The notes: generated from the letters alone by a model not told the origin. Shown: positions 20,160-31,558, numbered from the stretch's first letter. The stretch is DNA of 64,000 bases from Mycoplasmopsis alligatoris A21JP2 (GCF_000178375.1 NZ_ADNC01000027.1:124001-188000), one strand, 5' to 3'. Numbers and translations: made by a program.

Positions 20160-20245
20160 CATTCTCCTTTAGTTAAGCATTTAAAGTAAATCAAAAACAC
20201 TTATAATTATTATAATTAATTTATTTTAAATATTTAAAAATAAAA

Positions 20246-20251
20246 TATAAT
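20246..20251 (+). promoter_or_regulatory. Probable -10 of the 20300 gene
   Basis: TATAAT lies about 48 nt before the small basic ORF. No convincing -35 is seen. A small inverted repeat (TTCG with CGAA) follows in the leader. Confidence 0.4.
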
Positions 20252-20299
20252 AAAACAAGTTCGATTTAAAACGAATATAAAAAAACCATAAAGGAAAAT

Positions 20300-20410
20300 A
20301 TGAGAAGAATTGTTAGACAAAAAAACAAAGAAAAAGCTCTAAAAAGAGCGCATAAATTATCTTTAGAATTAGCTAGAGAAAGAAGAAGAGCTGAAAAACA
20401 AAGCAAATAA
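20300..20410 (+). CDS. Very small basic protein, 36 aa
   Basis: AAGGAAAAT precedes ATG, and the frame reads MRRIVRQKNKEKALKRAHKL and continues to ...RRRAEKQSK. Fifteen of the 36 residues are Arg or Lys, and the whole should form one basic helix. This is what an RNA-binding or small ribosomal protein looks like, but it is too short for and does not align with S21 or L34. A good binding site, a -10 upstream and its own intergenic space support expression. Confidence 0.6.
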   Translation: MRRIVRQKNKEKALKRAHKLSLELARERRRAEKQSK

Positions 20411-20450
20411 TTTTGTTTAAAAAGCTCTTTTTTTTATTATACTTATCATT

Positions 20451-21464
20451 ATGAACAATACAAATTATAAATTTTTAGAAAAAGGATTCTTTTCTTGGAC
20501 CGGTAATACGGCTTATTGACAAGATGGTGTTACACCAGCAGTATTTTACTTATTATCGGGTTTATTTATTTTAGCTTTTTTACTTATTTGACTATTCAAA
20601 AGGCAAATAAAGACATCATATGACAATAGTCAATCATGATTTAAGAAAAATGAAACTTTAACTTTACAAATAGTTGGAGCTGGAATTTTACTATTTGCAA
20701 TTTTAAGAATAGTAATGCTTATTTCAAGAAACTATCCAAACATGTGAGAAATAATTCCTCTTCATTTATGTAGATTAACTTTATTTTTAACAGCATTTGT
20801 TTTAATATTCAAAAAATCAGAATACTTAAAATATATTTCAATCGTACAAATTGGTGGTGGATTAGTTGCACTTCTATATCCAGACTTTAAGTTTAATTAT
20901 ACTTTTATTGAAAACGCAATCTTTAACGGGGTGGATAAAGGTCCTGGAGATGTTGTTAGTTTTTATTTAGGATGAGACAACTTCTTCTTTATCGATTATT
21001 TATTAGCACATGGTTTTGCAATTTTAGCGCCATTAGTTATATTGATTATTAAACCTATGAAATTCAGTGTTAAAGATATGTTAATTTCTTATGGTTTATT
21101 TACTGGAATTTTAATAAGTGTATTCTTTATAAACTGAATTAGTTATACTTATTCAACTTCTCCATATTGAAAATCAAATTATTTCTACACAGGAAAAGAT
21201 GATGTAAATAACTTATCAAATATGTTTGGTGTGCTAAGCCACTGACCATTCAACGTCTTTACATTTATTATTTTTGGTTCTTTATATTTACTTATTGGAA
21301 CAGCTTTTTTACTACTTCAAGATTACATTTACTTCAACAAAGAAGAAAATGGAAAATGAGTATTTAGATTTCAAAAATCTCAACATGCAGAATATTTTAG
21401 AAAATCTTGGTGAGAGTTAATTAAAAAACCTGAACCAGTTAGAAAAACAATTAAATCAGAATAA
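20451..21464 (+). CDS. YwaF/TMEM164-like integral membrane protein
   Basis: The 337-residue protein has about seven to eight membrane segments. The block MWEIIPLHLCRLTLFLTAF with the conserved His and Arg, then FFIDYLLAHGFAILAPL, and a late GVLSHWPFNVFTFIIFGSLY, fit the TIGR02206/YwaF family of unknown biochemical role. There is no binding site. TATACT lies 7 nt before the ATG, so the mRNA may be leaderless. Terminator AAGATC-GATCTT follows at 21462. Single-gene unit. Confidence 0.8.
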
Positions 21465-21485
21465 GATCATAATGATCTTTTTTTG
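21462..21485 (+). terminator. Terminator of the YwaF-like gene
   Basis: AAGATC and GATCTT form a stem over a 5-nt loop, followed by seven T; the stem begins inside the stop codon. Confidence 0.75.
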
Positions 21486-21585
21486 TATCTTTTAAAGAAA
21501 TTAAATTAACTATTTTTTTGCAAAAAGTTCATTTTAGTGTATTATTATACTTAAATAATGATTTTTTGCTTTTTGGGGAGATGAA

Positions 21586-22965
21586 ATGACTAAGAAATTT
21601 AATGAACGACAATTTATATTATATGGACTTAACTATATAGTTGGGTTTGGTTTTATTGCAACTATTTCTAACGTTATAAAAAACGGGTGAGCTGGTTCAA
21701 TTGTTTTTATTTTAATAACTTTAATTTCTGTTATGGTTGCTTTAACATTTTCTCGTGCAGCAAAATATTATCCTGATGAAATTGGTTCAACTTATTCTTA
21801 TTCTAGAAAAGTTTTTTCAAAAAGAACAAGTTTTTATTTTGGTTGAAACGCCTATATTCAAGGTCCTATTTTATCAGCAGCATCACCATTATTTTTTACA
21901 CAAATAATTTTTGTAGCTAAACCTGAATGGCAAAATTATGAACTTTTAGTTTCACTAATATCCGTTTTTATTTTTATAGGACTTTATGTAATTTCCGCTC
22001 TTGGACTACATATTTCTAAACCGTTAGCCTTTATAACAGGAGCACTAAAATTTGTAGTTATCTTTATAGCTTTAATTTTAGTAGTTGAACTGATTTTTAA
22101 AGAAGGTCAACATGCATATTTTATTGATAATATTACTACCGTTCCAAAAGACATATCTGCCTATTCTATAGCGGGTGTTGCAATTAGTTTCTTATATGCA
22201 TTCGGTGGTTTAGAAGGTTTAGTTTCAATTGGAAAAGATTCAGACAAAATTAATTTAAGAAAAGTTTTAATGATTATTTTCTTTATTGTATTTGCCTCTT
22301 ATTTTACCGTTTATGTAATTTTCTTAAATTTACCAACAAACCTATTAACAAGTAATAATCTATTTTTAAACATCTATGCAAAAGGTCTTCCAGCAATTGG
22401 AATTGCTTTATTTGCAATTGGTCTATTTTTTAATAGAGCTAGCGGAATCATTATGGGCGGAGTTATAAATGCAAGAATTTTAGTAGTTTTAGCGCAAGAC
22501 GGATACTTTCCAAAATTACTTGCTAAAGAAAACAAAAATGGCGAATTTTCCTATGCTATAGTAGCAAACTTAATTATTACTTTTGCTTCTATGATAATTT
22601 TTAACTTAATTCCTCGTTTAATTAATCAACAAGATGCCTTTCAAACAGTTTTAGAATTAGGTACAGCAGCTTTCTTGATTCAGTATATTTCAACAACAAT
22701 TATTGTTTTATTTATGAATAATAAAAAATTAATTGGAAATATTAAAATTTGAGAACTAGTTATTTACTGACTTGGAATTATCATTGGACTAACATTAATA
22801 CTTTTATGAGCAATTCCTAATATATCTGGAGTTGCTTGAACAAGTCAAAACACTATTCAAATAGTTTCCTATATTGCCTTTATCCTAGTTGGATACGTAA
22901 TTTATTATGGAACATTTATGTTTAAAAAACACAAAGATAACAAATCAAATACAATACTAAAATAG
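21586..22965 (+). CDS. APC-family amino acid permease
   Basis: The 459-aa protein has about twelve membrane segments and the N-terminal pattern of APC transporters (LNYIVGFGFIATISNVIKNG, then GSTYSYSRKVF). The central SFLYAFGGLEGLVSIGKD matches the helix-6 region with its unwound Gly-rich bend. It should import an amino acid or polyamine by cation coupling; the substrate cannot be read from the sequence. GGGGAG lies before two ATGs; the one at 21586 was chosen because the earlier one is out of frame. A terminator follows at 22985. Confidence 0.9.
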
Positions 22966-22984
22966 TTGAATTTTAATAAAAAAT

Positions 22985-23021
22985 AAAAAAGACAAAAGTT
23001 GGAATGACTCTTGTCTTTTTA
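22985..23021 (+). terminator. Terminator of the APC permease gene
   Basis: AAAAGACAA and TTGTCTTTTT form the stem with an imperfect inner part, followed by T residues. Confidence 0.75.
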
Positions 23022-23091
23022 AATGTTTTTTAACTTTATTTTTTAAATATTTACTTAATAATTTAAAATATATACATAAATAAGGAGTAAG

Positions 23092-25575
23092 ATGAGTTAC
23101 CAAGCATTATACAGAAAATATAGACCATCTAGCTTTGATGAGGTTAGAGGTCAAGAACACATAATTGTTACTTTAAAAAACATTATTTCTAGCAGAAAAA
23201 TTGGGCATGCATACGTTTTTAGTGGCCCTCGGGGAGTTGGAAAAACATCAGTTGCAAGAATATTTGCTAATGTCTTAAATTGCATGCATGATGAAAACAT
23301 TACAAGAGCTTGTGATGATTGTTTTAGACAAATTAAAACAAGTATTGACGTTGTTGAAATGGATGCAGCATCAAATAATGGTGTTGATGAAATTCGTGAT
23401 TTAAAAGAAAAAGTTGAACATTTACCAACAATGGGTAGATATAAAATTTACATAATAGATGAGGTTCACATGCTTTCAAAGGGAGCTTTTAATGCTCTAT
23501 TAAAAACACTTGAAGAACCACCTGCACATGCAATTTTTATTTTAGCAACTACAGATCCACAAAAAATTCCATTGACTATTCTTTCTAGAGCACAAAGATT
23601 TAATTTTAGAAGAATACCAACAAACATTTTAGCTAAAACTCTTGAAGATGTTTTAGAAGCTGAAGCAATTAATTACGAAAAAAATGCAATTAGTTATATT
23701 GCAAGATTAGCTGCAGGAGGACTTAGAGATGCTCTTTCTATAGCTGATCAAGCTGCTGCATATGGATTAGGGAAAATTAGACTAGTTGATATTATGTACT
23801 CATTTGGAATTACTTCAAATGAGAATTTAATCGAAATAATTAATCATTCTTACAAAAATAATGCTAAAGAAATTATTCAATTATTTGCTCAAATAAGAGA
23901 TGGTGGCATTGACCCAATTCAATTTGTTCAAGGGCTAATAAATGTTTTAAAGGACTGAATAATTTTATACAAAACTAAAGATGCATCTCTTTTAGAAGTA
24001 GTACAATTAGACCTTTTAAAAACTTTAAATATTACACTTGATTATGCTCTTGAATACACACAAAATTTATACAATTTATTAAAAGATCTAACAAAAGCTG
24101 TATCGCCTTATCAACTAATTGAATTTGGTTTAATAAAATTTTTAAATGCTTCAAAAGAACAAAGCACAAAATCTGCGCCATTTGCAAATATTTTAAATAC
24201 AATGCAAAGTCAACCTGCTTCTAAGCCAGTTGAATCTGTTTATGTTCATCAAGAAAAACCTGTTGTTTCAAGTTCTTTTATGAATTCAGAACCTTTAGAA
24301 AAAACTCAAGAAGTTAAAAAACCCGAATTTAATCAAAATGTTACTTTAGACTCTACTCCTGCTCCACTTAAATCAACACTTACAAAAGAAAACTTATTTG
24401 ATGAGGAATTCAAAATAGTTAGAACTCAAGAAATTCAAGTAAAAGAGCAATTAAACAAAGAAGAAATTAAAGAAAAAACTCAAGAACTTTTTGTTCAGTC
24501 GACAATTCAAGAAAAAGCTCCTGAAAAACAATTTTTTTCACAGACACCTATGGATCACGTTTCAGAAACTAGTCAAGTTAATTTATTCCAAGTGAATTTT
24601 GCCGAAAACGAAATAGAAGAGCAAAAAAGAAAAGATAAAATGCATCAGGTTCAAACAAAACCTGAAGAAGATGTGGATCATAACGATATAGTTGCTAATG
24701 GAACTACACTTATAAAAGAATTTTTTAGTAATGATATAACTCAAAATGAAACTGAAAAGTTTTTAAGTAAAAAAGAAGAAAAATCTCAATTTAGTACCGC
24801 AGAAGTTCGAATTAAAAATAGTGATCAAATAATGTCACAAGTAGAAAATGCGATACATAATACAACCGAATTAACTATTGATAATAATGAAATAAATGCT
24901 GATGAAGATGATTTAACAAAAGATGTTACAACAACGCAAGAAGTTGATATCTCTGCTTATTCAGATTCTAATCCAGTTTACAATACTCAAGAAATAGACT
25001 TAAGTAAAGTAACTAAAAATGAATATGACGAAGGTCCTAAAAATTCCTTATTTGGCTATGGAACAGAGGAAGTTGACATAAAACCAGCTGAAGTAGTTTT
25101 AGAATATAGCGACATTCACACCGTTGATGAAATATTAAATGCACTATGTTTATCAAAACAAGAAGTAATTAGACTATATCAAGGATATAACGATACTGCT
25201 TCATACACATCAATGGATAATGAGGCATTAATAAAACAAATTTCATTACTTGGAGACGTAAAAATACTTTGTGCAAATAAAAACTTTTTAGTAATTTACA
25301 AACAAAGTTTACCTCAACTTAAAGAAATTCAAGACAAAAGAAATACTCAGTGATTACAAGAATATTTCAAAGAATTTTACGGTGGTCCAAGAACCATAAT
25401 AACTGTTTCAAAAGAATTGTACAAAGAAGCAGTTGCTAAATATAAAGAGTTAAGAGCAAGCGGCCACGTTTTTGAGTCTAAAGATATTGGTCTACCAGTT
25501 TTAGAAAAAGAGTCTTCAGAACAAGAAGATTTACAAAAAATATTTGGCTCAAATATATCATTTATTAAAAAATAA
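23092..25575 (+). CDS. dnaX: DNA polymerase III subunits gamma/tau
   Basis: The 827-residue clamp-loader ATPase opens with YRKYRPSSFDEVRGQEH. Walker A is GPRGVGKTS, Walker B IIDEVHML, sensor 1 TTDPQKIPLTILSRAQRF, and sensor 2 GGLRDALS. The zinc module keeps only three of the usual four Cys (LNC, then CDDC, with Gln at the fourth place). Residues about 365-690 form an unusual acidic, Gln/Glu/Thr-rich linker with repeated TQEVDI, TQEIDL and TEEVDI units. The last 130 residues form a tau-like C-terminal domain. AAGGAG precedes the ATG. It heads the run dnaX-ybaB-recR-tmk-holB-rsmI. Confidence 0.96.
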
Positions 25576-25587
25576 AAGGAGATAACC

Positions 25588-25878
25588 ATGGGAATGGAAA
25601 TGATTAAAAAAATGCGTAAGATGCAAGAAGAACTTACAAAAAAACAAAATGAATTTGCTAAAAAAGAATTTAAATTTGAAAAACAAGGAATTAAAATCAC
25701 TATGTTAGGAAGCAAAGAAATTAAATCAATAAAAGTTGATGCAGCTTTAGTTGATCCTGAAGATGTAGAACTTTTAGAAGATTTATTAGTAGTTGCTTTA
25801 AATGAAGCTATTACAACTGTTAGCGAAGAAGAAGATAGTGTATTATCTCCTCAAATGCCCGGGGGACTTCCTTTCTAA
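25588..25878 (+). CDS. ybaB: YbaB/EbfC family nucleoid-associated protein
   Basis: The 96-aa protein starts with a coiled coil (EMIKKMRKMQEELTKKQ), has the KQGIKITMLGSKEIKSIKVD core and the DPEDVELLEDLLVVALNEA helix of the family, and ends in LSPQMPGGLPF. YbaB dimers bind DNA. The dnaX-ybaB-recR order is widespread in bacteria and supports the call. AAAGGAG lies before the ATG and the spacing to dnaX is 12 nt. Confidence 0.94.
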   Translation: MGMEMIKKMRKMQEELTKKQNEFAKKEFKFEKQGIKITMLGSKEIKSIKVDAALVDPEDVELLEDLLVVALNEAITTVSEEEDSVLSPQMPGGLPF

Positions 25879-25880
25879 TA

Positions 25881-26465
25881 ATGAACGAATATGATTCAAT
25901 TGAAAAGATAATTGAATTATTAAAAAGAGTTGATGGTATAAGCAAAAAACAAGCTGAAAGAATTCTTAGTTGAGTAATACAGTCTGACATTAAAGATGTT
26001 GAGACTCTTTTAAATTCAATTAAAACTTTAAAAAATGAAGTTAAGGAGTGCAAGAGATGCGGAAATTTAACTGCATCTGGAGTTTGTAATATTTGTTTAG
26101 ATGAAGATAGAGACAATGTTTTACTAGTAGTAGAACATTTTAACATTATAAAAAAAATGGAAAAAGAAGAAATTTATAATGGTAAATACTTTGTTTTTAA
26201 AGAGCTTCTAAACATAAAAAACTTTAACGAGAAAATAGAAAAATATGCCTATGAATTAGCTGAATATGGAAAAAATTTTGAAGAAGTGATACTTGCAATT
26301 AGTCCTACTCTAGAAGGTGCTATCACTAATGAATACTTAAAAAAATATTTAACTAGTAAAAAAATAAATGCTACAAGTATTTCAATTGGTGTACCAGTTG
26401 GTGCTAGTTTGGATTACATAGATAAAATAACAATAAAACAATCGATAGAAAATAGAAGGAAGTAA
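25881..26465 (+). CDS. recR: Recombination mediator RecR
   Basis: The 194-aa protein has an N-terminal helix-hairpin-helix ([15 protein letters not shown]), a four-Cys zinc finger (CKRCGN ... CNIC), and a Toprim domain with LLVVEH and [15 protein letters not shown]. RecR acts with RecO in loading RecA at gaps. It starts 2 nt after the ybaB stop. Compared with typical RecR the Toprim part is somewhat diverged (no plain HVLxG block), but gene order and the zinc finger make the call firm. Confidence 0.93.
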
Positions 26466-26467
26466 AA

Positions 26468-27118
26468 ATGTTTATAACTTTTGAAGGTTTAGATGGTAGT
26501 GGTAAAACTACAATAATTGAGAAATTTTTAGAAAATATTCTCGAAAAATTTCCAAATTTAAAATACGTATTAACTCGTGAACCGGGAGGAAAAGATATTG
26601 TAGAAGCTGAAAAAATCAGAGAAATAATACTTGATAAAAAATCCCAACTTTCTTCAGTTACAGAAGCGCTTTTATATTCTGCAAGTCGTAGAATTCACCT
26701 AGAATCTGTTATTTGACCAGCTCTTGAAAATAATCATTTGGTTTTGTGTGATCGTTATGTTGATAGTTTTTATGCTTACCAAGGTTATGCTCGTTCATTA
26801 GGTGTTGAATATGTAGAAGAGTTGACAAAATTAGTTATTGATAAAACTATGCCAGATATAACAATATTTTTTGATATCAATCCAGCTGATTCTAAAAAAA
26901 GAAGATTAGCAAACCGTTTAGTGCATGACAGAATGGATGATGAAACTGAAGCTTTTCATAATAAAGTTTATGGTGGATATTTAAAAATAATAGAAAAAGA
27001 AAAATCAGATCGTTTCATTATTGTTGATGCTTCTAAATCTATTGATGAAGTTTTAGAGCAAGTAAATCAAAAGTTGTTAGCTCATAAAAAATTTAAGGAA
27101 TTTATTCAAAATGCTTAA
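26468..27118 (+). CDS. tmk: Thymidylate kinase
   Basis: The 216-aa kinase phosphorylates dTMP to d[17 protein letters not shown] is the P-loop, LTREPGG the Arg-containing dTMP site, [14 protein letters not shown] the DR(Y/F) motif, and [14 protein letters not shown] the LID region. It follows recR by 2 nt and overlaps holB by 8 nt. It works downstream of ThyA, which lies elsewhere in the window. Confidence 0.97.
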
Positions 27119-28040
27119 TAATCAACTAACTAAAGTAATAGACAAAATTTTTGAAAATAACAAGGTGGCTCATTGTTATTTATTTAATAGCATCAATAAT
27201 TCTAATGTTGATGATGCTTTATTATATTTTGTTAATGCAGCAAATAAAACTAATTTAGAAACTTTAAGTTTTGAAGAGCAAAGTAATATTTTTTATGTTG
27301 AAATTAACAAAGGTAAAATGATTAAAAAGGAAGAGATTTTAGACGCTTTTGAAAATATAGATTCAACTATACAGCAGTTAAATAAATACAAAATTGTAAT
27401 TATAAAAAATGTAGAATTATGTTCAATAAATGCTATAAATTCAGTTCTTAAAATTATCGAAGAGCCTATAAAAAATACTTTAATTTTACTTTCTACAAAT
27501 AATGTTTCGCGAGTTTTACCCACAGTAAAGTCTCGTTCAATGTTAATTAACGTTTTTTCTGATTCATTTGATGTAAAGTACACAAAGTTTTTATCATTAA
27601 CTAGATCAAGACAATTTTCTCTAGCACTTTCAAATGCTTTTTCTGATGAAATGCAAGCTCATGATTGTATAAGTGATAATATGAAAAAGATAGTTTATGA
27701 TTTAATCGATACCGTTGATAAATCATGAGTTAATAGATATAAACTTTATATATTTTTAACGTTGCATCTTAATTTAGACACAAAAGAACAAAATATTTTT
27801 ATATTAAAAACTCTTTGTTATTTATTTAAACTTTTAATCACAAGTAGTCAAAATCAAGAAGAATTAAGAGTTATTAAAAAACTAAATAAAAAAGAATTTA
27901 ATTTACCTAAAAACACTGTACTCAAGTTAAATTCATTCATTTATGATGTTAATAATTTTATAACCAACATTGATTCAAATGCATCTTTTATGTTGCAAAA
28001 AGAAGTGCTTTTAGAAAAACTAATGGGATATTATGACTAA
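27111..28040 (+). CDS. holB: DNA polymerase III delta' subunit
   Basis: The 309-aa protein is the diverged clamp-loader subunit. It keeps KVAHCYLFNS near the start, the INSVLKIIEEP segment equivalent to the SRC-proximal helix, and LSTNNVSRVLPTVKSRSMLINVF as sensor region; it has no Walker A, as expected for delta'. The frame crosses one TGA (Trp) at 27726-27728 that would otherwise split it. The last 110 residues are the helical collar domain. It overlaps both tmk and rsmI by 8 nt. Confidence 0.92.
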
Positions 28041-28749
28041 ATTATTTATAGTTGGAACTCCGATTGGAAATCTAGAAGACATAACATTAAGAGCGTTAAG
28101 AATTTTAAAAGAAGTAGATGTAATTGCCTGTGAAGATACTAGAGTTACTTTAAAGCTACTGAATCATTTTGAAATTTCTGGTAAAAAACTAATTACTTAT
28201 AATAATTTTAACGAAGGAAATGGTGCTAAAGGAATTTTAAAACTTATTGAAGAGAATAATTTAAAAGTTGCTCTTGTCTCTGATGCTGGAATGCCTGTTG
28301 TTTCTGATCCTGGTTTTGAACTGATAAGACAAGCTATAAAATCTAATGTAAAATTTGAATTAATTCCAGGAGTTAGCGCAAGTATTTGTGCCTTTACTCT
28401 TTCCTCTTTTAGCAATACTTTTACATTTCACGGTTTCATAAAAGATAAAACTCAACAAAGAATTAATCAGTTAAATTCTCTTGATGAACAAGCGCATATT
28501 TTCTTTGTTTCACCACACAAACTTTTAGGAACGCTTGAAGATATTGATAGTGTATTTGCACAAAATGCTGATGTTTTTTTAGGTAAAGAATTAACTAAAT
28601 TACATGAAGAACATTATCGCGGAAGTGCGCAAGAATTATTGAATATTTTTAAGGAAAAAGATTCTATAAAAGGTGAATTTACAATGGTTTTAAAAACCAT
28701 AAAAATTAAAAAAAATAAATACTCAAAATACAGTAAAAACAATGATTAA
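28033..28749 (+). CDS. rsmI: 16S rRNA 2'-O-ribose C1402 methyltransferase RsmI
   Basis: The 238-aa SAM-dependent enzyme methylates 16S rRNA at C1402. GTPIGNLEDITLRAL, CEDTRVT, SDAGMPVVSDPG and LIPGVSA are its tetrapyrrole-methylase-fold signatures, and GKELTKLHEEHYRG is the C-terminal block. It ends with a Lys-rich tail that is longer than usual (KIKKNKYSKYSKNND). Last gene of the dnaX run; no clear terminator follows. Confidence 0.96.
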   Translation: MTKLFIVGTPIGNLEDITLRALRILKEVDVIACEDTRVTLKLLNHFEISGKKLITYNNFNEGNGAKGILKLIEENNLKVALVSDAGMPVVSDPGFELIRQAIKSNVKFELIPGVSASICAFTLSSFSNTFTFHGFIKDKTQQRINQLNSLDEQAHIFFVSPHKLLGTLEDIDSVFAQNADVFLGKELTKLHEEHYRGSAQELLNIFKEKDSIKGEFTMVLKTIKIKKNKYSKYSKNND

Positions 28750-28793
28750 AAACTGAAAATTTTGATTATTTATTTTTTATTTTATTTAAAAAT

Positions 28794-28807
28794 CTTGACC
28801 ATACAAA
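28794..28807 (-). promoter_or_regulatory. Operator 1 of the GntR regulon (at gntR promoter)
   Basis: On the minus strand this reads TTTGTATGGTCAAG, matching CTTGTATGGTCAAG at 31559 and CTTGCATGGTCAAG at 43177. It covers the -35 (TTGACC, 28795-28800) of the GntR gene, so a bound repressor would block its own promoter. Confidence 0.6.
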
Positions 28808-28824
28808 TTTAAATAAAGTATAAT
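28795..28824 (+). promoter_or_regulatory. Promoter of the GntR gene (leaderless)
   Basis: TTGACC at 28795-28800, an 18-nt spacer, and TATAAT at 28819-28824, ending 6 nt before the ATG. No ribosome binding site is present, so the message likely begins at the start codon. Confidence 0.7.
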
Positions 28825-28830
28825 AGAAAA

Positions 28831-29481
28831 ATGAGTAAAACTATTAATAATAAAACCCAACAAATAATCATTTATTTGATGGATTTAATAAGAACAAAAA
28901 AGGTTCCAACTAATAAAATAATGCCTTCCGAACACGCGCTGATGTTGCGTTTTGATTGTTCAAGAAGCATAGTGGTTTCAGCTTATCATCGTCTTGAAGC
29001 GCTTGGTGCTGTTTATTCAATTACTAAAAGAGGGCACTTTGTTGCAGAGAATTTTCATAATTTAATCAAACCAATTTCTTACATAATTGGTGCACAAAAA
29101 CATAATGGTGTTTTAAAAGAAACAGAAAATCGCCAATGATTGTATGATAGAAACATAGTTTTTGAAGAGGATGTTTATTACGAAAAGACCTATGATAAAG
29201 ATGAAAAAGAAATTGGCTTTGCCCAATGTTTCATTTTAAAAAAATATTTTGACTTAGGTTTTGACATTAATAAATCTTTAATAGATCAACTTATTTCTAA
29301 AAACGGTGTTAATAACACGGTTTATGAATTAAAGTACGAAACTGTAAATATGTATGGTTGTGAAAAGTTAGTTGTTATTTACTTATTTGGTTACGACTTA
29401 GAAAGTATTTCATTTGCTGCTCGTTATGTAATTCACCCAGACCACTTTAATATTAAACACCAAGAGTTTTCATTAGTATAA
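28831..29481 (+). CDS. GntR-family transcriptional regulator
   Basis: The 216-aa protein has an N-terminal winged helix (residues about 8-72: MPSEHALMLRFDCSRSIVVSAYHRLEALGAVYS is the recognition part, shown here in outline) ending in the wing TKRGHFV. The C-terminal 140 residues fit a UTRA-type effector domain of the HutC/TreR branch. A TGA Trp lies at 29137-29139. Its position before the glucan region, and a shared 14-bp site at its own promoter, at 31559 and at 43177, suggest it represses maltodextrin uptake and breakdown and senses a sugar or sugar phosphate. The ligand is not known. Confidence 0.88.
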
Positions 29482-29485
29482 TTTA

Positions 29486-29509
29486 AGAGCCTATTTTAGG
29501 CTTTTTTTA
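29486..29509 (+). terminator. Terminator of the GntR gene
   Basis: AGCCTA and TAGGCT form a stem with a TTT loop, followed by a T run. Confidence 0.85.
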
Positions 29510-29537
29510 ACAAATTAAAAAATAACAAATACATGTT

Positions 29538-29543
29538 TATAAT
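29538..29543 (+). promoter_or_regulatory. Leaderless promoter -10 of the GH13 lipoprotein
   Basis: TATAAT ends 6 nt before the ATG at 29550 and no ribosome binding site is present. No copy of the GntR site is seen here, so this gene may be expressed apart from the regulon. Confidence 0.55.
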
Positions 29544-29549
29544 TTTATT

Positions 29550-31430
29550 ATGAAAAAAAATACTTCAAAAAAATTACTTAAATTTTCATTAGGATTTTTA
29601 GGAGCAATTATTAGCCCTATAATTTTTTTAATGTCTTGTTCATCTGTAAAAAAAGATGTAAATAATGACTCGAAAAAAACTGAGGAGGAAACAATTAAAA
29701 ACAAAGAAAAAGTAAACAAAGAATTTAACAGCTGAGGAAGTGAAAAATATTGAGCTGATTCTAAAGTTTTAAGCTATGAAAAATTGGCAAATGAAGCTAA
29801 ATTTATTGCTCCATTTAATAAAGAAATTCAACCATCGAACGTAAATTATCAACTTTTAGTTTATGCTTTTGCAGATGGAAATGGCGATGGAATAGGAGAC
29901 TTTATTGGTTTAAAAAATAATATTGATTACTTTACTAATTTAGGAATTGATCAACTTTATTTATCGCCTATTCACCCTTCAAGTTCTTATCACGGTTACG
30001 ACATTATAGATTATACGGATGTAGCCAAAGAACTAGGTGGGATGGAAGCTTTTAAAGAATTTTTAAAAGTTGCTCACCAAAAAGGAATAAGAGTTTACTT
30101 GGATATGGTTTTTAATCACACTTCTTTTGAACACCCTTGATTTCAAGAAGCGCTAAAAGGAAATAAAGACTATGAAGGATTTTATCGTTTTATGCCAAGC
30201 GATCATGGTTTAAAAAGCGCTTATGGAGTTGATGATGGAAACATTCGCAAGTACACTCAAAATGATGATCCTAATATTCAACCAACAAATCGTCATTATG
30301 TAGCTGCTTTTAGTACATGAATGCCTGATTTAAATTTAGATAATCCAAAACTTAGAGAAGAATTAAAAAACGTTCAAAAGTTTTGAGCTAAATTAGGAGT
30401 TGATGGATTTAGATATGATGCATTTTATCATTATTGAGATGGTGGAATGTTTGGCCAAAATCATTTTGAACCTATGGATAATGACGGAACTAAAACAGCT
30501 AAAATTTTAGCTGAATTGCGTGAAGCAACCGAATCAGTAATGACTGAAAAAGAAAGATTTTCTAACAAAATAAATATGTTTGGTGAATGATGAAAAAGTC
30601 CACAAGAGAGCTTAAAGTACTTAAAATCTAATGACAAAATAGCTCTTAACTCTGTTATAGATGGCGCTCATTGAAAAGACGGATCCTCACTAGCAATTTC
30701 ACCAGACCAAGAAAAAGGAATACTAAACTTTATAAAAGAAAGTAATAATAATCAAAAATGAATGCCATTTTTAGACAATCATGATGTTAATCGCTGAATT
30801 AACAATTATCGTTCAACACTAAATATTCCTTTTAAAACTGAACAAAAACTAAATGATATTTTTAAAAGTACTTTACAAGCCGCTCTTTTCCAATTAGTTC
30901 TAAGACCGGGTGATCCAACAATTTTTCATGGTGATGAATTAGACTTGCATGCGTCTAAAAAAACTGATCCTAATCTAAGAGAACCGTTTAATTGAGAAGA
31001 TGCTTCAAAAGTTATTGCTTTTGATGAAGCAAAATCAAAAAATGATTTAATAAAATTAAATGATTCAAAAGTCGAAACCACTGTTGAACAAGCTCTTAAA
31101 AATCCTTTATCTACCTATAATATAGTTAAAAAAGCCATAGAAATTAAAAAACAATTCCCATGAATTTCAGAGCAAAATCCAGAATTTGTTAAAAATCCAT
31201 TAGACTATTTAGAAGGAGAAGACGCAACTAGATCAACTATTATTGCAAGAGAAAATAAGGAAGGACAAGTATTGGTAATAGTCTATACTTATGGGCTTTC
31301 TGCAACAAGTTTTAGCTTAAAAAACAACCTAAAAAACGTTAAAATTGTTTACAATTCAGGGTACAAAATTGAAAATAATAGTTTTGAATCTGATAAAGGC
31401 GAAATAGTTGTGATTAGTGCAACTAAGTAA
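29550..31430 (+). CDS. Surface GH13 alpha-amylase-family lipoprotein
   Basis: The 626-aa protein has a lipobox (FLMSC, Cys about residue 30) and a GH13 barrel. The four conserved regions are present: DMVFNHT (I), GVDGFRYDAF with the nucleophile Asp (II), MFGEWW with the acid/base Glu (III), and FLDNHD (IV). LLVYAFADGNGDGIGDF marks the start of the barrel. It should cut alpha-1,4-glucans outside the cell and feed the ABC transporter encoded just downstream. Fine specificity (amylase, neopullulanase, glucan transfer) cannot be read. It has its own terminator. Confidence 0.92.
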
Positions 31431-31444
31431 AAATAAAAAAATAA

Positions 31445-31471
31445 TGTGTGGAAATGTTTTCCACATTTTTA
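31445..31471 (+). terminator. Terminator of the GH13 lipoprotein gene
   Basis: TGTGGAAA (31447-31454) pairs with TTTCCACA (31458-31465), followed by TTTTTATTTT. Confidence 0.85.
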
Positions 31472-31558
31472 TTTTGCTTTTTTAATTTTATGAAAAATGA
31501 CTAACTTTATTTGCCTATAACATAGTTAAAAAAGAAAAAAGTAAAATAAAATCACTAT

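Noticed and set aside
20300-20410. Ribosomal protein S21
   Set aside because: The protein is basic and small, but its length (36 aa) and sequence do not fit the S21 pattern.
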